DNA from: an uncultured Prevotella sp.
GTDB lineage: Bacteria; Bacteroidota; Bacteroidia; Bacteroidales; Bacteroidaceae
Assembly: GCA_900548585.1 (NCBI GenBank)
Contig: URLI01000021.1
Span: forward strand, 1 to 36,732
Direction: 5' to 3'
DNA length: 36,732 bases
The notes under the pieces are model-generated. The model searched no databases and had not been told where the DNA came from. It was given only the letters and a program-made list of their open reading frames with translations. This document shows, piece after piece, positions 24,844 to 33,134 of this stretch. The first letter of the stretch is position 1. Each line of letters begins with the position of its first letter. Both the position numbers and the translations under genes were made by a program.

Positions 24844-26460
24844 TCATTTATACCCAGGGTTCTGCTTAAGGTTCCCGTTGGCGATGAGGTCTTTCGCCGG
24901 TATGGCGAAGATGTTGCGGTAGGCTGCGAAGTCCCTGCCCTCGAAAGAGCCGCCCTTCCACTGCCATTTGTAGCCGTTGTTGCCTCCGAACTTGCCGAAG
25001 CGTATGAGCGTCGGGCGGCGTATGCCCTCGAAGTAGAACTCACGGCTCCACTCGTCGAGGATGTCGTTGAGGGTGAACGAGCCGGAGTTGCGCTCCTGTG
25101 CGTGGGCACGCTTTCGCAGGTCGTTGATGCACTTCGTTCCCTCGGCGGTGGTGTTGCCCCCGCTCATGCGCGCCGTTGCCTCGGCGTATGCGAGGTATGC
25201 CTCTGCCACGCGGAACAGGAAGAAGTCGGTGTCGGCGAATGTCGGGTCCTTGCCTGCGCTGCCGTCGGTCTTGAAGTTGGTGAACTTTGCCACTGCGAAG
25301 CCGTCGGTGAAACTCCCGCGGCTGGTGTTGTCGATCTCGCGGTTAACCCCGCAGAACAGCGCGCGGTCGTCTCCCGCCACCTCGGCCGTCTCGTATGACT
25401 CCTTGTGGGGTACATCCCCGATGGGGAAGAACTTCCTCACGAGGTCCGGGCGTGCGCGGTTTCCTGACCAGGCCACGTTCACCCCGTTGGTTGCCGCCGG
25501 GTCGTTCGGGTTCGCGTGTATGTCGGCGTCAAACGTCGAGGCGATAAGGAACTCGGAGCAACCATACTGAGTAGTGGTTATTCCGTCTGCGAACAACGGC
25601 AGCACAGCCTCGTAGGCGGCGTCCGTCTCCCCGTTGTCGCCCATGAAGAGCATCTGGTACGGAGTCCATGCGCCGACGCCCTTGGTGTTGAGGCGGTATG
25701 ACGAGGTCATCACTTTCTTCGCATATTCGGCGGCTTTCTCCCACTGCGGCGTCCCGGTGTATACCTCTGCGTTGAGGTACAGGCGCATCAGCAGGAACCA
25801 TGCGGCAGCCTTGTCGGCGCGGCCATAGCCTGCGTCGGTTGATTTCTTTGCCTTCGCGTCAGACATCTGCGGCTCAATCTCGAGCAGTTCCTTCTCGATC
25901 CACTCGTATGCCGCTTTCCTGTCAATCTGCACTGGCTTCTCGATGTTCTCGGAGAACGGGATGTTTCCCCACCCGTCCATCAGCAGGTAATACTGCAGCG
26001 CGCGCACGAAGCGTATCTCGGCGGTCATCGTCTGGTCGTGGCCCGAAGCCACCTTGATGTACTGGTTGCAGTAGCTGATGCCCAGTGAGAGACGCTGGTA
26101 GTACATGGCGAGCATCGGGTGCGAAGCGTCATACACGTTGTCTGTGAACGTTGCTATGCCATCGTCGCCCCAGCCGCAGATTGCCTCGTCGGTGGTTAGT
26201 TCGTTGGAGTTCCACATCTGGCGCACAAGGCCGGTGAAACCTGCGTCGGGATAAATGATGTCCGTTGAGCCGCCGCCGGCGTTCCCCTCCATTGCGAGGT
26301 TGGCGTAGCACTTGTTGAACAGGCCCTCCACCTCGTAATTTGTACCCTTGTTAGGGTCTATCACGTTGTCTTCGACATCAAGGTCGCCCACACACGACGA
26401 TAGGCCAAGGGTGACAGCCAATGCCGCTGCGGACAGAATATATTTGAATGTTCTTTTCAT
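24844..26460 (-). CDS. susD: SusD-family starch-binding outer-membrane lipoprotein
   Basis: A 538-residue RagB/SusD-family protein. The signal peptide MKRTFKYILSAAALAVTLGLSSC gives a lipobox ending at Cys23, then VGDLDVEDNVIDPNK. The N-terminal SusD-like helical region includes EGLFNKCYANLAMEG and EIRFVRALQYYLLMDGWGNIPFSE (about 130-180). The C-terminal RagB/SusD domain ends with typical motifs (FLFRVAEAYLAYAEATAR; LNDILDEWSREFYFEGIRRPTLIRFGKF; NPGYK). SusD caps the SusC barrel and captures starch helices. It starts 24 bp after the susC stop, the standard pairing. Confidence 0.96.
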   Translation of the reverse strand: MKRTFKYILSAAALAVTLGLSSCVGDLDVEDNVIDPNKGTNYEVEGLFNKCYANLAMEGNAGGGSTDIIYPDAGFTGLVRQMWNSNELTTDEAICGWGDDGIATFTDNVYDASHPMLAMYYQRLSLGISYCNQYIKVASGHDQTMTAEIRFVRALQYYLLMDGWGNIPFSENIEKPVQIDRKAAYEWIEKELLEIEPQMSDAKAKKSTDAGYGRADKAAAWFLLMRLYLNAEVYTGTPQWEKAAEYAKKVMTSSYRLNTKGVGAWTPYQMLFMGDNGETDAAYEAVLPLFADGITTTQYGCSEFLIASTFDADIHANPNDPAATNGVNVAWSGNRARPDLVRKFFPIGDVPHKESYETAEVAGDDRALFCGVNREIDNTSRGSFTDGFAVAKFTNFKTDGSAGKDPTFADTDFFLFRVAEAYLAYAEATARMSGGNTTAEGTKCINDLRKRAHAQERNSGSFTLNDILDEWSREFYFEGIRRPTLIRFGKFGGNNGYKWQWKGGSFEGRDFAAYRNIFAIPAKDLIANGNLKQNPGYK

Positions 26461-26484
26461 GGCTTTTGTCTTATTTGTTGTTTG

Positions 26485-29400
26485 TTAGAAATTTATGCTC
26501 AGACCAAGTATGAACGAGCGCGGACGCGGATAGACCTTGTCGTCGATGCCGGACCCAATCTCCGGGTCGAGCCCGTCATAGCTTGTCACGGTGAACACGT
26601 TAGCGGCTGTGGCATAGACGCGTCCGCTGAGGCCGTTCCATCCTGCCGCCTTGAAAACATTTGTGAAGCTGTAGCCCAGCGTTATGTTGTCGCACTTGAG
26701 GAACGAGGCGTTCTTGACGTGCATGTCAGACAGGCGGCTCTGCATCTCGTCGTGCTGCCACTTGTAGTCGAGCACTGCCGTCGGCCTGTTTGCTATGTAA
26801 GAGCTCTGCGCCCATACTGCCGACGGGCTGATGTTCATTGCCCCTGCCATAACGTCATCATACACATAGTTGCCTATGCTTGCGCGGAGAGCGAGGCCGA
26901 AGTCCCAGTTCCTGTACTCGAGGCGTGAGGCCAGTCCCATCGTTACGGGTGCCGCCGGGCTCTTGTAGAGATACTTGTCCTTCTCGTTTATCTCGCCGTC
27001 GCCGTTGCGGTCAACGACTGCGCCCTCGATGGGCTTGCCGTCATTGTCATACACCTGCTGATACACATAGAACGAGTTGGCGGCATAGCCAGTCTGGTTT
27101 GCCTGTACAGTGATGCCCTGTCCCACTTTGCGGTCGGTGACAGCGACGGGATCGCCGGTCGCCGAGACGCCGCTCAGGTCGGTTATCTTGTTCTTGTTGT
27201 ATGTGAAGTTGTAGCCTATTGTCCAGAACCAGTCCTTTGTCTGCAGCGCCTTCCAGTCCAGTGACACCTCGACGCCCGTGTTGCGCAGCGAGCCGATGTT
27301 CTGCACTCCCTCGTTGGTGAAGCCGAACAGTGCGGCGAGCGGGGCGCGGTTGAGCAGGTCGGTGGTTTTGCGCAGATACCAGTCAATGCTACCCGTGAGC
27401 CTCTGGTCGAGGATACCCCAGTCGAGCCCGATGTTGTATGTCGTGGTGGTCTCCCACTTCAGCTTGTCGTTGTAGTTGTCCGGGCGGTACAGCGTGCCGT
27501 CGCCCAGCAGCGGGTAGAAGCCGTTGGTGCCGGTGTTGCGCGAGTATGTCGGGACCCATCCGTAGTCGTCGATGATGTCGCCGTCCTGCTGTCCCGTCAT
27601 TCCCCAGCCGAGGCGGAGCTTCAGGTCGGAGAGCCATCCCATCTCGCGGAACTTGTTCTCGTCCTTGATTTTCCACGCGAAGGCGAAAGACGGGAACCAT
27701 GCCCAGTGTTCCTTGAACTTCGACGAGCCGTCGTCGCGCACCGTCGCCGTGAACATGTAGCGGTTCATCAGTGTGTAGTTGGCACGCCCGAAGAACGACA
27801 CAAGGTAGTGCTCCGTCTTGAAATTGTACGGAGTGTGCGGACGCGCCGTGCCTGCCAGCGTCGCGTCGTTGTTGGTCATGGGATAATATGATATGTAGTC
27901 GTTGTTCTTCTTGCGCCAGTATCTCTGGTACTCATAGCCTGCCATGATGTCGAAGTGCTGCTTTTCGTTGAAGTCCTTGAAATACTGTGCGTATGCGCTC
28001 AGCTGGTAGTTGCGTAGCAGTTCGAAGTCGGTCCCGTGGTTGCCGAAATAAATGTTGTCTGCGTATGCCGGCGAGGCGTTCTTGTTCTCGCGCGACCGCA
28101 ATATGTCAATTCCGAGCGTCAGGTGCAGGCGCAGGTCCTCGAAGCCGTGCACCTTGTAGTCAACGTCTGCGCTGCCTATGAACTGGCGGTTGTATGCCTT
28201 GTCGTCCCAGATGTTGCTGTCGAGCAGTGAAAGCGGGTTTCTTGTCGCGACAAATATTACGGTGTTTGGCCAGCTGGCGTCGTTGAGCGCCGAGCCGCCC
28301 TGCACCCACTGGTAGTAGCCGCCGAGGTTGCTTAGCGTCTGGCTGCTCACCCCACTGTGGAATGGCGACGTGAACGAGTACGGGTCCTGTGTCGGGTCGA
28401 ACTTCACGGCAGCCCTCACTGCCTCTGTGTTGGCATAGACCGACTTTGCGAACATGCCCTTTGCGTTGAGGTTGAGCTGCAGGTGGTCGTCGAGCAGCGA
28501 CGGGTTGAGGTTGACCGATGCGGTGACGCGCTTGTAGTCAGATGTCTTGAGGATGCCCTGCTGGTCGGTGAAGCCTGCCGAGATGCGGTACGGCAGATTG
28601 TCTCCCACCGAGCCGGACAGCGTCACGTTGTGGTCGTGGCTCACCGCAGTGCGGTAGATGAGGTCCTGCCAGTCGGTGTCCGCCGTGCCGAGATAGCTGT
28701 ACGGCTCGCTGTCAGTGCCGAAGATGCCGGCTATGAACTCGCGGTACTGTGCCGCGTTCATCACATCGACGGTCTTCTGCTTCATGCTCACCGTTGCGCT
28801 TCCCGAGTAAGACACAGACAACTTCTGCCCGCGCCGCCCCTTCTTGGTGGTGATGATGATTACGCCGTTCGAGCCCCGGCTGCCATAGATTGCCGTTGCC
28901 GAAGCGTCCTTGAGAATGTTGAACGACTCGATGTCCTGCGGGTTTATCGATGCCAGGAGATTGCTAACGCCGCCCACGCCCTGGTTGTTCATGGCAATCC
29001 CGTCGATGACCACGAGGGGGTCGTTGCTCGCGGTGAGCGAAGAGCCTCCACGCACGCGTATCTGCGCCCCGCCGCCAGGCGTACCGTCGCTGACGGTGAC
29101 GTTCACTCCGGCAACCTTGCCGGAGAGCATGTCCTGCGCCGTGACAACCACGCCCTTGTTCTTTCCGTCCGGCCTCAGTGCCGTCACGCTACCCGTGAGG
29201 TCGCTTTTCTTCACTGCGCCGTAACCGATCACAACGACCTCGTTGAGCGCCTGTGCGGCATCCTCCTGCATCGTGACGACCATGTCGGGCGCCGCAGTGA
29301 CCCTCACGTCCTGGTATCCTATGTAGGAAATCACCAGAGTTGCGCCGGCGGGCGCCTCGATCGAGAAGTTACCGTCGAAGTCGGTAATCGTGCCGCCCGA

Positions 29401-29565
29401 CTGGCCGTCTATGCGGACTGTCGCGCCGATGACCGGTTCGCCGGCAGCATCCTTCACCTGCCCTGACACGGCGTTGCCCTGCGCAAATGCCGCGACAGAC
29501 AGGAACATCCCTAACAATAGGGAAAGAACCCTCAGTTGGATTCTGAATTTCACCTGCTTCATCAT
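26485..29565 (-). CDS. susC: SusC-family TonB-dependent starch oligosaccharide transporter
   Basis: A 1026-residue outer-membrane transporter. After the signal peptide (ending SVAAFAQ) comes a carboxypeptidase-regulatory-like domain at about 33-110 (VSGQVKDAAGEPVIGATVRIDG). The SusC signature region follows (LNEVVVIGYGAVKKSDLTGSV), then the plug at about 120-245 with RVRGGSSLTASNDPLVVIDG and SATAIYGSRGSNGVIIITTKKG. A long beta-barrel runs to the end (PRSFILGLSINF). It pairs with the SusD lipoprotein and would import maltooligosaccharides using TonB energy. It is first in the operon and divergent from the lacI-type gene. Starch as substrate is inferred from the amylase, pullulanase and SusB neighbours. 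Confidence 0.96.
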   Translation of the reverse strand: MMKQVKFRIQLRVLSLLLGMFLSVAAFAQGNAVSGQVKDAAGEPVIGATVRIDGQSGGTITDFDGNFSIEAPAGATLVISYIGYQDVRVTAAPDMVVTMQEDAAQALNEVVVIGYGAVKKSDLTGSVTALRPDGKNKGVVVTAQDMLSGKVAGVNVTVSDGTPGGGAQIRVRGGSSLTASNDPLVVIDGIAMNNQGVGGVSNLLASINPQDIESFNILKDASATAIYGSRGSNGVIIITTKKGRRGQKLSVSYSGSATVSMKQKTVDVMNAAQYREFIAGIFGTDSEPYSYLGTADTDWQDLIYRTAVSHDHNVTLSGSVGDNLPYRISAGFTDQQGILKTSDYKRVTASVNLNPSLLDDHLQLNLNAKGMFAKSVYANTEAVRAAVKFDPTQDPYSFTSPFHSGVSSQTLSNLGGYYQWVQGGSALNDASWPNTVIFVATRNPLSLLDSNIWDDKAYNRQFIGSADVDYKVHGFEDLRLHLTLGIDILRSRENKNASPAYADNIYFGNHGTDFELLRNYQLSAYAQYFKDFNEKQHFDIMAGYEYQRYWRKKNNDYISYYPMTNNDATLAGTARPHTPYNFKTEHYLVSFFGRANYTLMNRYMFTATVRDDGSSKFKEHWAWFPSFAFAWKIKDENKFREMGWLSDLKLRLGWGMTGQQDGDIIDDYGWVPTYSRNTGTNGFYPLLGDGTLYRPDNYNDKLKWETTTTYNIGLDWGILDQRLTGSIDWYLRKTTDLLNRAPLAALFGFTNEGVQNIGSLRNTGVEVSLDWKALQTKDWFWTIGYNFTYNKNKITDLSGVSATGDPVAVTDRKVGQGITVQANQTGYAANSFYVYQQVYDNDGKPIEGAVVDRNGDGEINEKDKYLYKSPAAPVTMGLASRLEYRNWDFGLALRASIGNYVYDDVMAGAMNISPSAVWAQSSYIANRPTAVLDYKWQHDEMQSRLSDMHVKNASFLKCDNITLGYSFTNVFKAAGWNGLSGRVYATAANVFTVTSYDGLDPEIGSGIDDKVYPRPRSFILGLSINF

Positions 29566-29757
29566 TTACATTGTTTTTTAAAGTTTGTGATTTAAAATAA
29601 ATTATTTTTATGATTCTTTTGTCTTGTTTTCATCAGGCCGGCAGCGCGTGGGATGCCGATAGTTTGACTTGAGCCCCATGGCGGGGGAAACTTTCTGTTT
29701 GCAAATTTAACTTTAAAAGTGTTACGCAGCATACATTTTGACAATATATTTTGATAT

Positions 29758-29781
29758 TTGCGTATGCAATCGTTTGCGCAA
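29758..29781. promoter_or_regulatory. LacI-family operator cluster in the susC/lacI intergenic region
   Basis: GCAATCGTTTGC at 29766-29777 has the GCAA-N-CG-N-TTGC form of LacI/GalR operators. It overlaps TTGCGTATGCAA (29758-29769) and TTGCGCAA (29774-29781), giving a string of alternating half-sites. Relative to the candidate susC promoter, the site falls roughly +10 to +30, where a bound repressor would block elongation. It resembles the site upstream of malQ, suggesting one regulator, probably the product of the adjacent gene. Confidence 0.7.
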
Positions 29782-29792
29782 GGCGGTGTTTG

Positions 29793-29826
29793 CAAAGATA
29801 TATATTAAAATGTATCGTATATCAAA
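29793..29826 (-). promoter_or_regulatory. Candidate susC promoter
   Basis: The minus strand reads TATCTTTG followed by C (29800 down to 29793), an exact TAnnTTTG match. A TTTG lies at 29826-29823, 22 bp upstream, slightly longer than the usual 19-21 bp. Initiation here would give a susC leader of about 220 nt and place the LacI-type operator just downstream of the start point. Confidence 0.5.
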
Positions 29827-29835
29827 AAAAATAGA

Positions 29836-29843
29836 TAATTTTG
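29836..29843 (+). promoter_or_regulatory. Candidate -7 element for the lacI-type gene
   Basis: TAATTTTG matches TAnnTTTG and lies about 40 bp upstream of the chosen ATG at 29884. No good -33 TTTG is seen, so this may be a weak or regulated promoter. Confidence 0.42.
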
Positions 29844-29883
29844 TAGCCGACAAAGCAAGTTTGTGCAAAAGTTACACAAAAAA

Positions 29884-30930
29884 ATGTCAATGAACACGAT
29901 GGCGACGAACGGGAACACCACGATTACCATGAAGGACATCGCACGCGAGCTGGGCGTGTCGGTGGCAACGGTGTCGCGCGCGCTGAAAGACAGCCCGCGC
30001 ATAAGCAGGGAGCAGAAAGAGCGCGTGAGGAAATTCGCGCGCGAGCACAACTTCTACCCCAACGTCATGGCAGAGCAGCTGCGCAACAACCGCGTGCGGC
30101 CATCGAACGTCATAGGCGTGATAATGCCGCAGATAGCCCACTACTACTTCTCCACGATACTATCGGGAATCGAGATGCAGGCAAGGATTCGCGGATACAA
30201 CATACTCGTGGCGCAGAGCGAGGAACGCTGCGACCTCGAGAAAATAATCTGCGAGCATTTCATCGAGAACCGCGTCTGCGGGGTGATAGTGGCACAGGCG
30301 AAGGACACGGCAGAGTACTCCCACTTCGGGAAATTCATCGCAATGGGCATACCAATCGTGTTCTACGACCGCATCTGCACGGGCATCGATGCCAGCCGTG
30401 TGGTGGTTGACGACTACATGGGGGCGTTCACCGCCGTGACACACCTCATCGAGACGGGCTGCCGCAGGATAGCGTTCTACGGCGCGCCGATGAAATTGGA
30501 GATTTCCAAGAACCGCTACAACGGCTACCGCGACGCGCTGCTGCGCCACGGGCTGCGTCCCGACAACTCGCTGGAGTTCATCTGCGACAACCGCGAGGAC
30601 GCCGAGGCACTGACACCGGGAGTGCTTGCCAGGCCCGACCGCCCCGACGCCTTCTTCGCAATCAACGACGACACCGCCATCGGCATACTATACACCGCGA
30701 AGCGCGCCGGACTACGCGTGCCGGACGACGTGAGCATCTGCGGATTCACAAACGGCGAGCGCGCCACGGCGTGCGACCCGATGCTGACAACCGTGGAGCA
30801 GCGTGGGCACATGGTGGGCGAGGAGGCGGTGGACATGCTTGTGGCACACGTCGAGGGACTTGTGCCAAAGGACAAGGTTGAGAAGAAAGTGGTGAGGACG
30901 AGGCTCGTGGTGAGGGGAACGACGAGATAG
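29884..30930 (+). CDS. LacI-family transcriptional regulator of the starch locus
   Basis: A 348-residue regulator from the ATG at 29884; an in-frame GTG at 29863 and further ATGs at 29890, 29899 and 29929 leave the exact start open. The LacI DNA-binding domain occupies about 14-70: ITMKDIARELGVSVATVSRA is the helix-turn-helix, and YPNVMAEQLRNNR includes the hinge helix. The periplasmic-binding-protein-like sensor domain follows (VIGVIMPQIAHYYFSTILSGIEMQA ... VVDDYMGAFTAVTHLIETGCRRIAFYG). LacI proteins bind palindromic operators and respond to small sugars. The gene is divergent from susC, has LacI-type operators beside it and near malQ, and is followed 28 bp later by a sugar transporter. Maltose or a related sugar as effector is inference. 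It is not related to the SusR type of B. thetaiotaomicron. Confidence 0.92.
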   Translation: MSMNTMATNGNTTITMKDIARELGVSVATVSRALKDSPRISREQKERVRKFAREHNFYPNVMAEQLRNNRVRPSNVIGVIMPQIAHYYFSTILSGIEMQARIRGYNILVAQSEERCDLEKIICEHFIENRVCGVIVAQAKDTAEYSHFGKFIAMGIPIVFYDRICTGIDASRVVVDDYMGAFTAVTHLIETGCRRIAFYGAPMKLEISKNRYNGYRDALLRHGLRPDNSLEFICDNREDAEALTPGVLARPDRPDAFFAINDDTAIGILYTAKRAGLRVPDDVSICGFTNGERATACDPMLTTVEQRGHMVGEEAVDMLVAHVEGLVPKDKVEKKVVRTRLVVRGTTR

Positions 30931-30958
30931 CAGGAAATTACAACAAAACAATAATCGA

Positions 30959-32260
30959 ATGATGGAAAAACCAAATCTAAAATTCTGGCAGTTATGGAAC
31001 CTCAGCTTCGGGTTCTTCGGTGTGCAGATAGCATACGCACTGCAAAGCGGAAACATATCGCGCATCTTCCGGACACTCGGGGCAGACCCTCACTCGCTAA
31101 GCTTCTTCTGGATACTGCCGCCGCTGATGGGCATTCTCGTGCAGCCCGTGGTCGGCACGCTGTCTGACAGGACATGGACGCGCTTCGGGCGCCGCATTCC
31201 CTACCTCTTCGTGGGCGCCGCATTGGCAGTGGCGGTGATGGCACTGCTGCCAAACGCCGGCTCGTTCGGTATGTCCGTCGGCACGGCGCTCATCTTCGGG
31301 CTGTTTGCACTGATGCTGCTCGACACAAGCATCAACATGGCCATGCAGCCGTTCAAGATGCTCGTGGGCGACATGGTGAACGAGAGGCAGAAGGCAAAGG
31401 CATATTCCATACAGTCTTTCCTGTGCAACGCAGGCTCGGTGGTGGGCTTCGTGTTCCCATACCTGTTCACATGGATCGGCCTGAAGAACGTCGCGCCGGA
31501 GGGCGTGGTGCCAGACTCGGTGATATGGTCGTTCTACATAGGCGCGGCGATACTCATACTGTGCGTGATATACACGGTGGTGAAGGTGCGCGAGTGGAAC
31601 CCGCAGGAATATGCGCAATACAACCCCGCAAGCGGGAAGAGGGAGAGCAGCGCCAACTGGATAACCCTGCTGAAGAATGCCCCCGCCACCTTCTGGCGCG
31701 TGGGGCTGGTACAGTTCTTCTGCTGGGCGGCGTTCCTGTATATGTGGACATACGTCGTTGATGCCGTGTCAGAGACGGTGTGGTACACCACCGACCCGAA
31801 GTCCGAGGCTTACCAGACGGCAGGCAACTGGACCGGAATACTCTACGCCATACAGGCGATGGGGTCGGTCGTATGGGCTGCCGTGCTGCCGCGCTTCAGG
31901 AACATGAAGGTGGCATACGCCGCAAGCCTCGTGCTGGGCGGCATAGGCTTCGCGCTCATACCGTTCGTCCACGACCAGTACATGCAGATAGGGCCGTTCC
32001 TGCTCATAGGCTGCGCGTGGGCCGCCATGCTCGCCATGCCGTTCACGTTCGTCACCAACGCGCTGCAGGGCTATGGCCACATGGGGGCTTACCTCGGGCT
32101 GTTCAACGGCACGATATGCGTACCGCAGATCGTGGCGGCGCTCGCCGGAGGCACGATACTGAGACTCATCGGGTCGTCACTGAGCAGCATGATGATTGTG
32201 GCAGGAGTGCTCCTGATAATCGGCGCGCTGTGCGTGGCCACGATAAAGGATAGGAAATAG
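30959..32260 (+). CDS. MFS sugar transporter (SLC45-like maltose/maltodextrin carrier)
   Basis: A 433-residue inner-membrane protein with about 12 transmembrane segments. It begins MEKPNLKFWQLWNLSFGFFGVQIAYALQSGNISRIF, the typical start of the SLC45-like sugar:cation symporter group in Bacteroidota. The loop between helices 2 and 3 carries GTLSDRTWTRFGRRIPY, the MFS motif. Two adjacent Met codons open the frame. It lies 28 bp after the lacI-type gene, so it is probably cotranscribed. It would carry maltose or short maltodextrins from the periplasm to cytoplasmic MalQ. Substrate is inferred from context; a glucose or sucrose carrier is a less likely alternative. Confidence 0.9.
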   Translation: MMEKPNLKFWQLWNLSFGFFGVQIAYALQSGNISRIFRTLGADPHSLSFFWILPPLMGILVQPVVGTLSDRTWTRFGRRIPYLFVGAALAVAVMALLPNAGSFGMSVGTALIFGLFALMLLDTSINMAMQPFKMLVGDMVNERQKAKAYSIQSFLCNAGSVVGFVFPYLFTWIGLKNVAPEGVVPDSVIWSFYIGAAILILCVIYTVVKVREWNPQEYAQYNPASGKRESSANWITLLKNAPATFWRVGLVQFFCWAAFLYMWTYVVDAVSETVWYTTDPKSEAYQTAGNWTGILYAIQAMGSVVWAAVLPRFRNMKVAYAASLVLGGIGFALIPFVHDQYMQIGPFLLIGCAWAAMLAMPFTFVTNALQGYGHMGAYLGLFNGTICVPQIVAALAGGTILRLIGSSLSSMMIVAGVLLIIGALCVATIKDRK

Positions 32261-32265
32261 AAAGT

Positions 32266-32353
32266 AAATACGGCGGATTTGCCGGGTAAACACGGCGTAT
32301 TTGCCGATCAAACACGGCGAATTTGCCAGCCAAAACCGCCGTGTTTGTCTTAC
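32266..32353 (+). repeat. Array of four 22-nt repeats with distal inverted unit, downstream of the MFS gene
   Basis: Units start at 32266, 32288, 32310 and 32332 with an exact 22-nt period. The first three carry cores such as AAATACGGCGGATTT and AAACACGGCGAATTT. The fourth is inverted, so CAAACACGGCG (32309-32319) pairs with CGCCGTGTTTG (32337-32347) in an 11-bp stem with a 17-nt loop. The repeat clearly belongs to the same family as the array after susG. It starts 6 nt after the MFS stop and ends 14 nt before the ispD start. Confidence 0.85.
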
Positions 32354-32366
32354 AGGATACTACGAG

Positions 32367-33071
32367 ATGAAAGAAAATGGAGCCCAAACCACAGACTATG
32401 TGATAATACTCGGCGGCGGAAGGGGGCTGCGGATGGGCGGCGACGTGCCGAAACAGTTCCTGCCGGTGGGCGGCGTGCCGGTACTGATGCGCACCATACG
32501 CCGGTTCCGCGAGTACAGCGGCGGGCTGAGGATCATCCTCGTGCTGCCTGCCGGCCAGCAGGAATACTGGCGGCGGCTGTGCGCGGAATATGGCTTTGCC
32601 GAGAACTACAGGATTGCCGACGGCGGCGAGACGAGGTTTCATTCCGTAAGGAACGGGCTGGCGCTCGTGCCTGACGACGCCAGCGGGGTGGTGGCGGTGC
32701 ACGACGGCGTGCGGCCGTTCCCGGCCATGGAGGTCATCGCGCGTTGCTTCGAGACGGCGCGGCGGCATGGCACGGCAGTGCCGGTGACAGAAGTGATAGA
32801 GACGCTGCGGCACGTCATGGGAGACAACTCGTCGGCAACGGTGCCGAGGGGGGAGTACCGGCTGGTGCAGACACCGCAGGCGTTCGACATACAACTGCAC
32901 AAGCGTGCCTACCGGCAGCCATACAACGAGGGATTCACCGATGACGCCTCGGTCGTTGAGGCTCTCGGGCAAGGCATAACACTCGTGGACGGAAACCGCG
33001 AGAACATAAAGATAACTACACCTTTCGACCTGTGCATGGCAGAGGCAATGGCAGAGGCACAGCAGCGATAG
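32367..33071 (+). CDS. ispD: 2-C-methyl-D-erythritol 4-phosphate cytidylyltransferase
   Basis: A 234-residue enzyme of the MEP isoprenoid pathway, converting MEP and CTP to CDP-ME in the cytoplasm. The start at 32367 places the nucleotide-binding motif GGGRGLRMGGDVPKQFLPVGG near residues 15-35; the frame runs further upstream through the 22-nt repeat array, which is clearly not coding. Other family motifs are present: HDGVRPF near 112-118, TPQAF, TDDASVVE and the ending GNRENIKITTPFDLCMAEA. The first Gly of the loop replaces the more common Ala. Housekeeping gene, followed by recG after 63 bp. Confidence 0.95.
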   Translation: MKENGAQTTDYVIILGGGRGLRMGGDVPKQFLPVGGVPVLMRTIRRFREYSGGLRIILVLPAGQQEYWRRLCAEYGFAENYRIADGGETRFHSVRNGLALVPDDASGVVAVHDGVRPFPAMEVIARCFETARRHGTAVPVTEVIETLRHVMGDNSSATVPRGEYRLVQTPQAFDIQLHKRAYRQPYNEGFTDDASVVEALGQGITLVDGNRENIKITTPFDLCMAEAMAEAQQR

Positions 33072-33134
33072 AGAGCGGGGCACACGGCAGAACGCGCATC
33101 GCTCGTGAATACCATAAATCTTCAAACTTATCCG

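Larger units (their letters stand above)
29566..29883. other. Divergent regulatory region between susC and the lacI-type gene
   Basis: A 318-bp AT-rich region containing a candidate susC promoter (29793-29826), a -7 element for the lacI-type gene (29836-29843), LacI-type palindromes (29758-29781), and in the susC leader two small hairpins: CGGCA 29639-29643 with TGCCG 29654-29658, and CCCC 29674-29677 with GGGG 29683-29686. A second minus-strand -7 match, TAAATTTG at 29702-29709, has no good -33 partner. Confidence 0.65.

Noticed and set aside
29698..29705. TTTGCAAA palindromes (also at 29789-29796) as separate operators
   Set aside because: Each overlaps a TAnnTTTGC -7 promoter match, so the palindrome is explained by promoter sequence followed by AAA.
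32301..32366. Upstream extension of ispD
   Set aside because: The added 22 codons are translated repeat array; the ATG at 32367 places the nucleotide-binding motif at the family's usual distance from the start.
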